Shown here one piece after another: positions 1-7,533 of a stretch of 11,923 nucleotides of DNA (positions within the stretch are counted from its first letter, which is position 1; every line of letters begins with the position of its first letter). Where the stretch lies: positions 1 to 11,923 of the forward strand of contig CANMEW010000035.1 of NCBI GenBank assembly GCA_947496905.1. Direction: 5' to 3'. A model generated the notes under the pieces. The model saw only the letters and a list, made by a program, of their open reading frames with translations, did not search any database and was not told the origin of the DNA. This DNA is from Rickettsiales bacterium. Its GTDB lineage: Bacteria > Pseudomonadota > Alphaproteobacteria > Rickettsiales > UBA1997. Made by a program: the position numbers and the translations under genes.

Positions 1-83
1 TGGATGGGATTAATGTTAGTGACATCAGTAGCACCATCTTTAAAAGTAAAGGTGGCGCAGACGTTGCTGCCAAATTGGATTAA
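1..83 (+). CDS. 3' end of an unidentified gene (partial)
   Basis: One frame is open from the left edge of the window and closes with TAA at 81-83. It encodes 26 residues beginning DGINVSDISSTIFK and ending GGADVAAKLD. I do not recognise the family from this short tail. The stop lies 14 bp before the rluD start on the same strand, which fits a real gene end followed by a closely spaced neighbour. The rest of the gene lies outside the window, so no function is assigned and the reading frame itself is only probable. Confidence 0.45.
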   Translation, partial: DGINVSDISSTIFKSKGGADVAAKLD

Positions 84-97
84 ACAAAAAACAGAAA

Positions 98-1093
98 ATG
101 GAAAAATTTGAATTTGAAGTTGGTGAAAATGAGGACGGAATCCGTCTGGATAAATTTTTGACGGAAAAATTTTTGGCAATAAAGCCGGAAATTAATCGTA
201 CGAAAATCCAAAATTTAATCGTAGAAAAATTGGTGCTGGATGAAAAGGGTAAGGCTTACAGCAGCGCTTCGCAAAAAACAAAATTGGGGCAAAAATTTTT
301 TGTTTCCACTCTCGACCCCAAGCCTTCACACCTAACAGCAAAAGAAATTCCATTCGAAATTATTTTTGAAGATGACGACCTGCTAGTCATTAACAAACCC
401 GCTGGACTAACTGTTCACCCCGGTGCTGGCAATCAAGATGACACGCTGGTCAATGCACTTTTATTCACTCATCAAAATAAACTTTCTTCGATCAGCGGTG
501 AATTTAGACCGGGAATTGTTCATCGTTTGGACAAGGATACTAGCGGCTTAATGCTAGTCGCCAAAAATGATTTTACCCACCAAATACTCAGCCAAAAATT
601 AAGAGACCGCGAAGTTAAGAGGACTTACCTAGCCTTTATTTACGGGGTCTTAGATCCGCTAAGAGGTCGGATTAACAAAAATATTGTGCGCTCAAAAACT
701 AATCGTTTGAAAATGTCAATCTCACGAACCTTAGGGCGCGTTGCGATTACTAATTACGAAACTAAGGAAATGTTTTTGGGAAATTTTTTAAGTCTTGTCG
801 AGTGTAGGTTGGAAACTGGTCGGACGCATCAAATTCGAATTCATCTGGAATCGATGAACCACTCTTTGATTGGAGACAGGCTCTACAATTCTTGCAAAAA
901 AATGATGCCTTCTAACGTTCCAATTGAGACAAAAAATTTAATCGAAAAATTCTCCAGACAGGCGTTGCATTCTTACAAAATCAGCTTTGTGCATCCGTGC
1001 AGCGGAGAAGAAATGTCTTTCGAAATTCCCCTGCCAGAAGATTTACAAAATTTAAAAAATGCTTTGTTGATCGGTGATTTAAGTTCTGACTGA
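98..1093 (+). CDS. rluD: 23S rRNA pseudouridine synthase, RluD type
   Basis: A 331-residue enzyme that isomerises uridines to pseudouridine in 23S rRNA; RluD in E. coli modifies helix 69 (positions 1911, 1915, 1917). An S4 RNA-binding domain occupies roughly residues 14-72. The catalytic domain follows, with VINKPAGLTVHPGAG (97-111), the active-site motif HRLDKDTSG (142-150, catalytic Asp145) and GRTHQIRIHL (241-250). The wording of these motifs and the late RQALHSY stretch match RluD better than RluC, although the exact target uridines are inferred. Length is normal for the family. The ATG at 98 is preceded by an A-rich stretch with no clear Shine-Dalgarno sequence, and it places the S4 domain correctly. 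It follows the upstream gene tail by 14 bp and may be cotranscribed with it. Confidence 0.93.
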   Translation: MEKFEFEVGENEDGIRLDKFLTEKFLAIKPEINRTKIQNLIVEKLVLDEKGKAYSSASQKTKLGQKFFVSTLDPKPSHLTAKEIPFEIIFEDDDLLVINKPAGLTVHPGAGNQDDTLVNALLFTHQNKLSSISGEFRPGIVHRLDKDTSGLMLVAKNDFTHQILSQKLRDREVKRTYLAFIYGVLDPLRGRINKNIVRSKTNRLKMSISRTLGRVAITNYETKEMFLGNFLSLVECRLETGRTHQIRIHLESMNHSLIGDRLYNSCKKMMPSNVPIETKNLIEKFSRQALHSYKISFVHPCSGEEMSFEIPLPEDLQNLKNALLIGDLSSD

Positions 1094-1119
1094 ACTCAAA
1101 ATTGTATTTTTTGGATGGA

Positions 1120-1147
1120 TTGACATTGAAAAGAGCCTGCCTAGGAT
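1120..1147 (+). promoter_or_regulatory. Candidate sigma-70-type promoter of deaD
   Basis: A perfect -35 hexamer TTGACA (1120-1125) is followed after 16 bp by TAGGAT (1142-1147), a four-of-six match to TATAAT. It lies in the 120-bp gap between rluD and deaD. Initiation a few bases downstream would give a leader of about 60 nt that is C-rich, poor in G and probably little structured. The genes after deaD are close together, so this could be the main promoter for deaD-sdhA and perhaps further. The call rests on sequence match only. Confidence 0.5.
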
Positions 1148-1213
1148 GCGCGCAAATCCTGCCTCCACGCCATACCGATCTCACACAAACTTCCCCAACT
1201 TAAAAATAAAAAC

Positions 1214-2872
1214 ATGTCAACTCTAACTAAATTCAGAGATCTCGGTCTTTCTGAAATGATGCTTAACGCTTTGCACTCAAAAGGCTTTGAAGAGCCAACT
1301 CCAATTCAAGCTCAAACCATTCCTTTCCTCCTTAAAAATCACAAAGATCTCATTGGTAAAGCACAGACCGGAACCGGTAAAACCGCGGCTTTTGGCATTC
1401 CAATCATCGAAAATATCGTTCCTGATTCCAAGAAAGTTCAGGCAATAATTTTGGCACCAACTCGTGAATTGGCGATTCAAGTTGCTGAAGAATTGAGTTC
1501 ATTTGCCGAACAGCAAAAAACTCGCATCGTTGCCGTTTACGGCGGTCAGCCGATTGAGCGTCAAATTTCTCGCTTGCAACGTGGTGTGGACATCGTTGTT
1601 GGAACGCCGGGTCGTATTCTTGATCACCTTGAGCGCAAAACTTTAGACATCTCGAAAGTGTCCTACATCGTTTTAGATGAAGCCGACGAAATGTTGAACA
1701 TGGGCTTCATTGACGACATCGAAACAATTTTGAAAGCCGCTCCAAAAGAACGCAGAACCGTTCTTTTTTCAGCAACAATGCCTTCTCACATCGAGCGTCT
1801 AGCCAAGAAATACATGAGCGAATACGAGGTCATTGCTGCCGCAACTGACAATCTTTCTAAGGCCAATATTCAGCAAATTTATTTTGAAGTTCCTCAGTCT
1901 GATAAATTCGAAGCTTTGTTCAGAATCATCGACGTTGAAGAAAGTTTTTACGGATTAGTTTTTTGTCGCACCAAGCTTGATGCCGATGAAATTTCTCACA
2001 AGTTAGCTAATCGTGGATGTAGAGCTGAAGCCATTCACGGCGATCTTTCTCAAGGTCAAAGAGAAAAAGTTCTGCAAAAATTCCGCGCTAAAAAACTTAC
2101 AGTTTTGGTGGCGACTGACGTTGCGGCTAGAGGAATTGACATCGACAATCTTACTCACGTAATCAACTACGCTTTACCACAAGATCCAGAAAGTTACGTT
2201 CACAGAATTGGTCGTACAGGCAGAGCTGGAAAAACCGGAATAGCCATCACCCTAATCACACCTTCGGAATATCGTAAACTCATCGCCATTCAAAGAATCT
2301 CTAACTCGACCATTACCAAGCAAAAAGTTCCAAATGTTGCCGAAGTAATCGAAAGCAAAAAATTGCGCATCAAAAACTCTCTAACCGAAATCATTGCTGC
2401 TGGAAATTTTTCTGATCTCGAATCCACTGCTGAAGAAATTCTGAAAGAAAGCGCCGACCCTAAAATCGCAATTGCTGCCTTGTTAAAATTAGCCTTCAAA
2501 GACGAGCTCAATGAAAGCAGCTACAATGAAATTAACCAATACAGCAAAAACAAAGACTACTACTCAGACGATCGCGGAATGAGTGGTCACCGACCAATCG
2601 GAGATCAGCGCAGAGGTTACGTCGACCGTAAAGGAACGGCACGCTTGTTCATCGCCAAAGGTCGCAATGACAACATGGATCCAAGAAAGTTGGTTGAATT
2701 TATTCAGAGCGAAACAGGTGTTGAGCAGCGTCGCATTGATGATGTAAAAATGTTCGATGCCTTCTCATTCTTTGCTGTTCCATTCGAAGATGCAGAAAGA
2801 ATTCTTCATTCTTTCCAAAAACAATCTGGCGGCAGAAAGTCTTTGGTATCTAGAGCGAAAGAGCGTGAATAA
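1214..2872 (+). CDS. deaD: DEAD-box ATP-dependent RNA helicase, DeaD/CsdA type
   Basis: A 552-residue cytoplasmic RNA helicase that uses ATP to remodel RNA, typically in ribosome assembly and mRNA turnover and often cold-induced. All core motifs are present in order: Q motif GFEEPTPIQ (24-32), Walker A AQTGTGKT (50-57), PTRELAIQ (82-89), TPGR (131-134), DEAD (155-158), SAT (186-188), ATDVAARGIDI (300-310) and HRIGRTGR (330-337). Residues about 473-535 form the RRM-like DbpA/CsdA RNA-binding domain (GTARLFIAKGR...), separated from the core by a polar linker (about 440-470). This domain separates it from RhlE and RhlB. It is somewhat shorter than E. coli DeaD (about 629 aa) because the C-terminal basic tail is short. 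The start has no Shine-Dalgarno sequence but is the first ATG that preserves the Q-motif leader. sdhA begins 22 bp downstream. Confidence 0.93.
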   Translation: MSTLTKFRDLGLSEMMLNALHSKGFEEPTPIQAQTIPFLLKNHKDLIGKAQTGTGKTAAFGIPIIENIVPDSKKVQAIILAPTRELAIQVAEELSSFAEQQKTRIVAVYGGQPIERQISRLQRGVDIVVGTPGRILDHLERKTLDISKVSYIVLDEADEMLNMGFIDDIETILKAAPKERRTVLFSATMPSHIERLAKKYMSEYEVIAAATDNLSKANIQQIYFEVPQSDKFEALFRIIDVEESFYGLVFCRTKLDADEISHKLANRGCRAEAIHGDLSQGQREKVLQKFRAKKLTVLVATDVAARGIDIDNLTHVINYALPQDPESYVHRIGRTGRAGKTGIAITLITPSEYRKLIAIQRISNSTITKQKVPNVAEVIESKKLRIKNSLTEIIAAGNFSDLESTAEEILKESADPKIAIAALLKLAFKDELNESSYNEINQYSKNKDYYSDDRGMSGHRPIGDQRRGYVDRKGTARLFIAKGRNDNMDPRKLVEFIQSETGVEQRRIDDVKMFDAFSFFAVPFEDAERILHSFQKQSGGRKSLVSRAKERE

Positions 2873-2894
2873 TCATTAATCATCGAGCTAAAAC

Positions 2895-4694
2895 ATGTCA
2901 GAAAAAAAAATCGGAAATTACCAAATTATCGATCACGAATTTGATGTTGTAGTTGTTGGGGCCGGAGGAGCAGGGCTCCGGGCAACTTTCGGGATGGCGC
3001 AAAAAGGTCTCTCAACCGCTTGCATCACAAAAGTATTTCCAACTCGTTCGCACACTGTTGCCGCGCAAGGTGGAATTTCTGCTGCCCTTGGAAATATGGG
3101 TGAGGATGACTGGAGATGGCACATGTTCGACACCGTCAAAGGTTCGGATTGGTTGGGAGATCAAGATGCGATCGAATACATGTGCCGCGAAGCTCCGGAT
3201 GCAATCATCGAGCTCGAACATTACGGCGTACCATTTTCACGCACAGCAGATGGAAAAATTTACCAACGTCCGTTTGGTGGCATGACCAAAGAATTTGGTG
3301 AAGGTGGTCCGGCACAAAGAACTTGCGCTGCCGCCGACAGAACAGGTCATGCAATTCTCCACACGCTTTACCAGCAATCACTCAAGCACAACGCTCAATT
3401 CTTCATCGAATATTTCGCGCTAGATTTAATCATGGAAAATGGTGTCTGTCGCGGAATCACAGCTCTTTCACTTCTCGATGGAACTCTTCACCGTTTTAAA
3501 TCTCACACTGTTGTTATTGCTACTGGCGGTTACGGTCGCGCATTTTTTTCAGCTACATCTGCTCACACTTGCACCGGAGATGGCAATGCCATGATTCTTC
3601 GAGCTGGTCTGCCTTTGCAGGACATGGAGTTTGTACAATTTCATCCAACGGGAGTCTACGGATCCGGATGTTTAATTACTGAGGGTGCGAGAGGTGAGGG
3701 TGGTTATTTAGTTAACTCGGAAGGCGAGAGATTCATGGAGTGTTACGCTCCTAGTGCAAAGGATTTAGCCAGTCGTGACGTGGTTTCGCGCGCGATGACA
3801 ATGGAAATTCTTGCTGGTCGCGGAGTCGGCCCGAAAAAAGATCACATTTACTTACATCTCAATCATCTCGATCCAAAAATTCTTCACGAAAGACTTCCGG
3901 GAATTTCTGAAACTGCGAAAGTTTTTGCTGGCGTTGATGTCACGAAACAGCCAATTCCAGTATTGCCAACGGTTCACTACAACATGGGTGGCATTCCAAC
4001 TAATTTTAAAGCTGAAGTTTTAACGGTTAAAAACGGCAAGCCAGAAGTAGTGCATGGCTTGATGGCAATTGGTGAGGCAGCTTGTGTTTCGGTGCACGGC
4101 GCTAATCGACTTGGCTCAAACTCACTTCTTGATCTAGTTGTTTTTGGTCGTGCTGCCGCGATTCGCGCTGCTGAAATTATTCAGCCAAATTCTGACCATG
4201 CTGCATTTGCAAATGATGCTGGAGAGGCGTCAATTGCGCGGTTAGAAAAAATCAGGAATGCGAATGGAAAATCATCGACCGCCAAAATTAGGGGAGAGAT
4301 GCAGCATTGCATGCAGGGTCATGCAGCAGTGTTCAGAACCGAAGAAACTTTAGAAAAAGGCACAAAAAAAATGCGCGAAATTTTCAAAAGTTTTGAAGAT
4401 TTAAAAATTGAAGATCGTGGTTTGGTCTGGAACAGTGACCTAGTCGAAGCTCTAGAGTTAGACAATCTGCGTTCGCAAGCCTTGGTTACTATTACTGGCG
4501 CTCTCAACCGCAAAGAAAGTCGCGGTGCGCATGCGCGCGACGATTACAAGAATCGTGATGATGAAAATTGGCTAAAGCATTCAATCATTTGGTGCGACGA
4601 AAATGCCGACATCAAAACCGATTACCGCGAAGTGGTGTTGAAGCCTTTAAGCAACGATGTGCAGGCCTTTCCCCCAAAAAAACGCGTCTACTAA
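2895..4694 (+). CDS. sdhA: Succinate dehydrogenase flavoprotein subunit
   Basis: The 599-residue FAD subunit of complex II oxidises succinate to fumarate on the cytoplasmic face of the inner membrane, linking the TCA cycle to ubiquinone reduction. Visible features are the Rossmann FAD motif VVVGAGGAGLRA (19-30), the covalent FAD histidine in TRSHTVAAQGG (His53), HPTG (His250), TEGARGEGG (Thr262, Glu263), SRDVVSR (Arg294), HYNMGGIPT (His361) and ANRLGSNSLLDL (Arg405). These correspond to the known dicarboxylate-binding and catalytic residues of the family. Length is typical, and the sequence style is alphaproteobacterial/mitochondrial. It follows deaD by 22 bp, but sdhC and sdhD, which often precede it, are absent from the window and must lie elsewhere. 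A palindromic mobile-type repeat separates it from sdhB, and its stop codon lies inside a short direct repeat flanking that element. Confidence 0.98.
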   Translation: MSEKKIGNYQIIDHEFDVVVVGAGGAGLRATFGMAQKGLSTACITKVFPTRSHTVAAQGGISAALGNMGEDDWRWHMFDTVKGSDWLGDQDAIEYMCREAPDAIIELEHYGVPFSRTADGKIYQRPFGGMTKEFGEGGPAQRTCAAADRTGHAILHTLYQQSLKHNAQFFIEYFALDLIMENGVCRGITALSLLDGTLHRFKSHTVVIATGGYGRAFFSATSAHTCTGDGNAMILRAGLPLQDMEFVQFHPTGVYGSGCLITEGARGEGGYLVNSEGERFMECYAPSAKDLASRDVVSRAMTMEILAGRGVGPKKDHIYLHLNHLDPKILHERLPGISETAKVFAGVDVTKQPIPVLPTVHYNMGGIPTNFKAEVLTVKNGKPEVVHGLMAIGEAACVSVHGANRLGSNSLLDLVVFGRAAAIRAAEIIQPNSDHAAFANDAGEASIARLEKIRNANGKSSTAKIRGEMQHCMQGHAAVFRTEETLEKGTKKMREIFKSFEDLKIEDRGLVWNSDLVEALELDNLRSQALVTITGALNRKESRGAHARDDYKNRDDENWLKHSIIWCDENADIKTDYREVVLKPLSNDVQAFPPKKRVY

Positions 4695-4698
4695 TTAT

Positions 4699-4835
4699 GA
4701 CTTACGCAATTCCGCGCTTTTTTGGTGATTTTTGCGTTAACAAATTTTTTCGCGAGCACGTACATCAGGGTACGCTTTCCTGCTCAAAAATTTGTTGCCT
4801 CAAAATCCCTCAAAAAATCACGTTTTGCGTAAGTC
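4699..4835 (+). repeat. Palindromic MITE-like element, copy 1 (sdhA/sdhB gap)
   Basis: A 137-bp imperfect palindrome fills most of the 167-bp gap between sdhA and sdhB. Its ends are perfect 11-bp inverted repeats, GACTTACGCAA (4699-4709) and TTGCGTAAGTC (4825-4835). Further paired blocks lie inside: GTGATTTTT with AAAAATCAC, ACAAATTTTT with AAAAATTTGT, GAGCA with TGCTC, and at the tip CGTAC-ATCAGG-GTACG (4759-4774). The heptamer CTACTAA occurs just outside both ends (4688-4694 and 4836-4842), as a target duplication would, although 4 bp separate it from the left terminal repeat. Two blocks, 4741-4754 and 4759-4794, recur in copy 2 at 7454-7467 and 7549-7584. No transposase is present. As RNA it would form a long hairpin between the two cistrons. 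Confidence 0.85.
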
Positions 4836-4861
4836 CTACTAAACTTTTTTAGCAGCAAATT

Positions 4862-5659
4862 ATGGCAGAATTTACACTTCCTCGCAATTCGCAAATTGAC
4901 AAAAAATCTGGAAAAACTTTTAAGGCCAAGGATGGCGCAAAAAATGTGCGCCTCTTCGAGGTCTACCGTTACGATCCAGAAGATGCTGAGAAAAAAAATC
5001 CGCACATTGATCGCTTTGAAATCGACATGGATGAATGTGGCCCGATGGTTCTAGATGCGCTGATTAAGATTAAATCCGAACATGATTCTTCAGTAACTTT
5101 TCGCAGATCTTGTCGCGAAGGAATTTGCGGCTCATGCGCCATGAACATCGATGGCACCAACACTCTTGCTTGCACTAAAGCAATTTCTGACTGCAAAAGT
5201 TCTGAGGTAAAAATTTACCCACTCCCACACATGCCGGTGGTAAAAGATTTAGTTCCTGATCTCACCCATTTCTACGAGCAGCACAAGTCAATCAAACCGT
5301 GGTTGCAATCCTCTGAACCTGTAAATCCAAACAAGGAAAGACTGCAATCGCCTGAGGAGAGAGAAAAATTAGACGGGCTTTACGAATGCATCATGTGCGC
5401 TTGTTGTTCAACTTCTTGCCCAAGCTATTGGTGGAACAGCGACAAATATTTAGGTCCTGCAGTGTTGCTTCAGGCGCAAAGATGGATTGCTGATTCGCGA
5501 GATGAGGCGCTAGATGAAAGGCTCGATGCACTTGAAGATCCATTCAAACTTTACCGCTGCCACACAATCATGAATTGCACCAATTCTTGTCCGAAAGGAT
5601 TAAATCCAGCAAAAGCAATTAGCTCAATTAAGCAGGCAATCGCTGTCCGCAAAGCCTAA
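4862..5659 (+). CDS. sdhB: Succinate dehydrogenase iron-sulfur subunit
   Basis: The 265-residue electron-transfer subunit of complex II passes electrons from the SdhA flavin to the quinone site. All three cluster ligand sets are present: [2Fe-2S] Cys84, Cys89, Cys92 and Cys104; [4Fe-4S] Cys176, Cys179, Cys182 and Cys243; [3Fe-4S] Cys186, Cys233 and Cys239. These follow the E. coli arrangement (CxxCxxCxxxCP, then the later CHTIMNC and NSCP motifs). Length is normal for alphaproteobacteria, which carry a short N-terminal extension rich in Lys and Asp. The ATG at 4862 lies 26 bp after the end of the palindromic element and has only a weak AGCAG upstream. The gene probably belongs to the sdhA transcript, but the element could terminate, stabilise or separate the two messages. 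proC follows after 11 bp. Confidence 0.98.
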   Translation: MAEFTLPRNSQIDKKSGKTFKAKDGAKNVRLFEVYRYDPEDAEKKNPHIDRFEIDMDECGPMVLDALIKIKSEHDSSVTFRRSCREGICGSCAMNIDGTNTLACTKAISDCKSSEVKIYPLPHMPVVKDLVPDLTHFYEQHKSIKPWLQSSEPVNPNKERLQSPEEREKLDGLYECIMCACCSTSCPSYWWNSDKYLGPAVLLQAQRWIADSRDEALDERLDALEDPFKLYRCHTIMNCTNSCPKGLNPAKAISSIKQAIAVRKA

Positions 5660-5670
5660 GTAATTTTCAG

Positions 5671-6474
5671 ATGACCAATATTTTCTTTCTTGGCTGCGGA
5701 AAAATGGGGGCGATTTTAGCTGAAAATTTAGTCGCGAATAAAGTTACTGCAGCTGCGCAAATCACGGTTCTAAAGAAGTCTAATCAAAATAAAGTTTCAG
5801 GATTCAACTACCTAAAAAACATCTCATCTCTACAAAAAAATTACAGCGCAGATTTGGTTTTTCTCTGCATCAAGCCGCAAGATTCAGAAAAAATTTTGAA
5901 AGAATTTTCGCAGGCAAAAATCTTCCACAAAAACACCATTTTCATTTCGATTTTAGCCGGCAAAAAAATTTCATTTTTTGAAAAAATTTTTGGCACAGAG
6001 GTTAAAATAATTCGCTCAATGCCAAACCTGCCAATTGTTGAGTCGCAAGGAATCTTCACTTACCTAGCAAATCAAAATATTTCCAAGTCAGAGCTAAAAA
6101 AATTAGAAAAAATTTTTCAAAAATTCGGCGCAATTTTTGAGCTAGAAGACGAAAAATTATTTGATCTGGTCACGGCAATTTTCGGCTCCGGACCAGCTTA
6201 CATTTTTTTGTTAGAAGAAATTTTTGCTGAAATTGCAATTGGTTGTGGAATTTCTGCTGACAAGGCCTCGGAGCTGATTAAAACTTTATTTTTAGGCAGT
6301 GTTTTGATGTCTTGCAATTCTGACTTGAGCTCTTCTCAACTAGTTGAATCGGTAACATCTAAGGCTGGAACAACTGCGGCAGCGTTAAAAATTTTGCAGG
6401 AAAAATCTGCACTCAAAAATCTTTTCAAAAACGCCATCGATGCAGCGATCGAGCGCTCAAAGCATTTACAATAA
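5671..6474 (+). CDS. proC: Pyrroline-5-carboxylate reductase
   Basis: A 267-residue cytoplasmic enzyme that performs the last step of proline synthesis, reducing pyrroline-5-carboxylate with NAD(P)H. The N-terminal Rossmann nucleotide-binding motif is FFLGCGKMG (5-13), followed by LCIKPQ (65-70) and RSMPN (115-119). The C-terminal dimerisation and substrate domain carries GSGPAY (172-177) and the family signature around VTSKAGTTAAAL (228-239). Length is typical. The gene begins 11 bp after sdhB, and virB9 begins 1 bp after its TAA, so all three are probably cotranscribed. It is rich in Lys and Phe codons of the AAA/TTT type, with visibly more A and T runs than the sdh genes, but nothing indicates decay. 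Whether it makes proline from glutamate or serves a salvage route cannot be told here. Confidence 0.95.
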   Translation: MTNIFFLGCGKMGAILAENLVANKVTAAAQITVLKKSNQNKVSGFNYLKNISSLQKNYSADLVFLCIKPQDSEKILKEFSQAKIFHKNTIFISILAGKKISFFEKIFGTEVKIIRSMPNLPIVESQGIFTYLANQNISKSELKKLEKIFQKFGAIFELEDEKLFDLVTAIFGSGPAYIFLLEEIFAEIAIGCGISADKASELIKTLFLGSVLMSCNSDLSSSQLVESVTSKAGTTAAALKILQEKSALKNLFKNAIDAAIERSKHLQ

Positions 6475-6475
6475 A

Positions 6476-7411
6476 ATGTCCAAAAAAGTTTTTTGTTTCT
6501 TCAGTTTAGTTTTCTTCCTCGTCTCAACCCTCGCTGCTCAAGCTACGCAACTACCAAGATTCCTCGGAACTGAAAAAAAATTTAGAAGCTACATCTACAA
6601 TCCAAATGACGTCTACCGCTACATTGGGCACTACACTTACCAAGGCTTCATCGAGTTTGAAGAAGGTGAAACAATCGCCACGATTTCAATGGGAAATCCG
6701 TCGCTCTGGTTGTTTGAAAATTTGGGGAATCGTCTTTTTCTAAAACCGGTTGGCGAAGATTCTTCGGAAACCAACATGACAGTAATCAGCAGCAAGCGAG
6801 TCTACCATTTCGAGCTAATGGCGAGGGAAGCTCGCGGCATTACCGACAAGGATCTCATCTTCGTTGCCAAGTTTGTCTACCCTGACGAGAAGGACAAAAA
6901 CATCGTTGAGTTTGCAAAAGTTCCCGCGTCGGACGAGCCGGACATGCGCAATTTGAGCAATTACAATTTCAACTACCAATACACTGGGGAGCCTGCAATT
7001 GCGCCGAGTAAAGTCTTCGACAATGGCGAATTCACCTATTTTCAATTTGCTAAAAAAAATGCTGAGATCCCAGCAATTTTCACCGTTGATGCTGAAGGCT
7101 TCGAGTCTCTCGTAAACTTTAGATCTGCCGGCAGCTACATCATTGTGGAAAGAGTTTCGCCGCAATTCACCTTGAGAAATGGCGGCAACATTGTCTGCGT
7201 TTACAATTCTAGTCTTTACGTCAATGGAAGGGAGAAGCGGTCAGGTAGCGACCGTCCGCAAGTAAATAACTTCTCTGGTGCAGCAACTGAAATTCCTAAC
7301 TCTCCGCCGATGATGATCAATCCTTCCTCGTCGCAACCACCTCAACAATCAATGCCGCCAATAATGATGCCTCCTACCGGCGGTCCAAGACTTCCTGGCC
7401 AATCTTACTAG
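6476..7411 (+). CDS. virB9: VirB9/TrbG/CagX-type type IV secretion protein
   Basis: A 311-residue periplasmic component of the outer-membrane core complex of a type IV secretion system, where VirB9 assembles with VirB7 and VirB10. The signal peptide is clear: MSKKVF, a hydrophobic run, and probable cleavage after AAQA (about residue 23). The N-terminal VirB9 domain shows VYRYIGHYTYQGFIEF (46-61), GETIATISMG (64-73), NRLFLKP (85-91) and TNMTVISSKRVYHFEL (99-114). The C-terminal domain shows PSKVFDNGEFTYFQF (177-191), IPAIF, and ERVSPQFTLRNG (225-236). Residues about 255-311 form a Pro/Met/Ser-rich tail beyond the usual end of the fold. The start at 6476 is chosen because the upstream in-frame alternative (6440) overlaps proC and spoils the signal peptide. 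No other vir gene is in the window, so it may be one of several dispersed copies, as in rickettsial systems. Its stop touches a mobile-type repeat. Confidence 0.93.
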   Translation: MSKKVFCFFSLVFFLVSTLAAQATQLPRFLGTEKKFRSYIYNPNDVYRYIGHYTYQGFIEFEEGETIATISMGNPSLWLFENLGNRLFLKPVGEDSSETNMTVISSKRVYHFELMAREARGITDKDLIFVAKFVYPDEKDKNIVEFAKVPASDEPDMRNLSNYNFNYQYTGEPAIAPSKVFDNGEFTYFQFAKKNAEIPAIFTVDAEGFESLVNFRSAGSYIIVERVSPQFTLRNGGNIVCVYNSSLYVNGREKRSGSDRPQVNNFSGAATEIPNSPPMMINPSSSQPPQQSMPPIMMPPTGGPRLPGQSY

Positions 7412-7483
7412 GGCATCTCTAAAAATTGCTTTTTCCGGTAATTTCTTCGTTACCAAATTTTTTCGCGTAGGTTTCCGCGTTAA

Positions 7484-7502
7484 AAAAATGCGAAGCATTT
7501 TT
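7484..7502 (+). repeat. Small hairpin within copy 2, terminator-like
   Basis: AAAAATGC (7484-7491), loop GAA, and GCATTTTT (7495-7502) form a perfect 8-bp stem that ends in a T run. The low GC content makes it at best a weak intrinsic terminator. It belongs to the 81-bp loop insertion that copy 1 lacks. Confidence 0.4.
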
Positions 7503-7515
7503 AGCAAGAACGGGC

Positions 7516-7533
7516 ATCGAGCTTAAGCTCGAT
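7516..7533 (+). repeat. Perfect 18-bp palindrome within copy 2
   Basis: ATCGAGCTTAAGCTCGAT is a perfect uninterrupted palindrome in the central loop of the larger element. With no spacer it is a poor RNA hairpin, but it could be a site for a dimeric DNA-binding protein or the trace of a nested insertion. Function is unknown. Confidence 0.7.

Noticed and set aside
4568..4852. Open frame running from inside sdhA through copy 1 of the palindromic element
   Set aside because: Its first part is the shifted frame of sdhA and the rest is translation of the repeat. It has no start signal of its own and ends before sdhB.
6440..6475. Earlier in-frame start for virB9 inside proC
   Set aside because: It would put 12 polar residues before an otherwise standard signal peptide and overlap proC by 35 bp.
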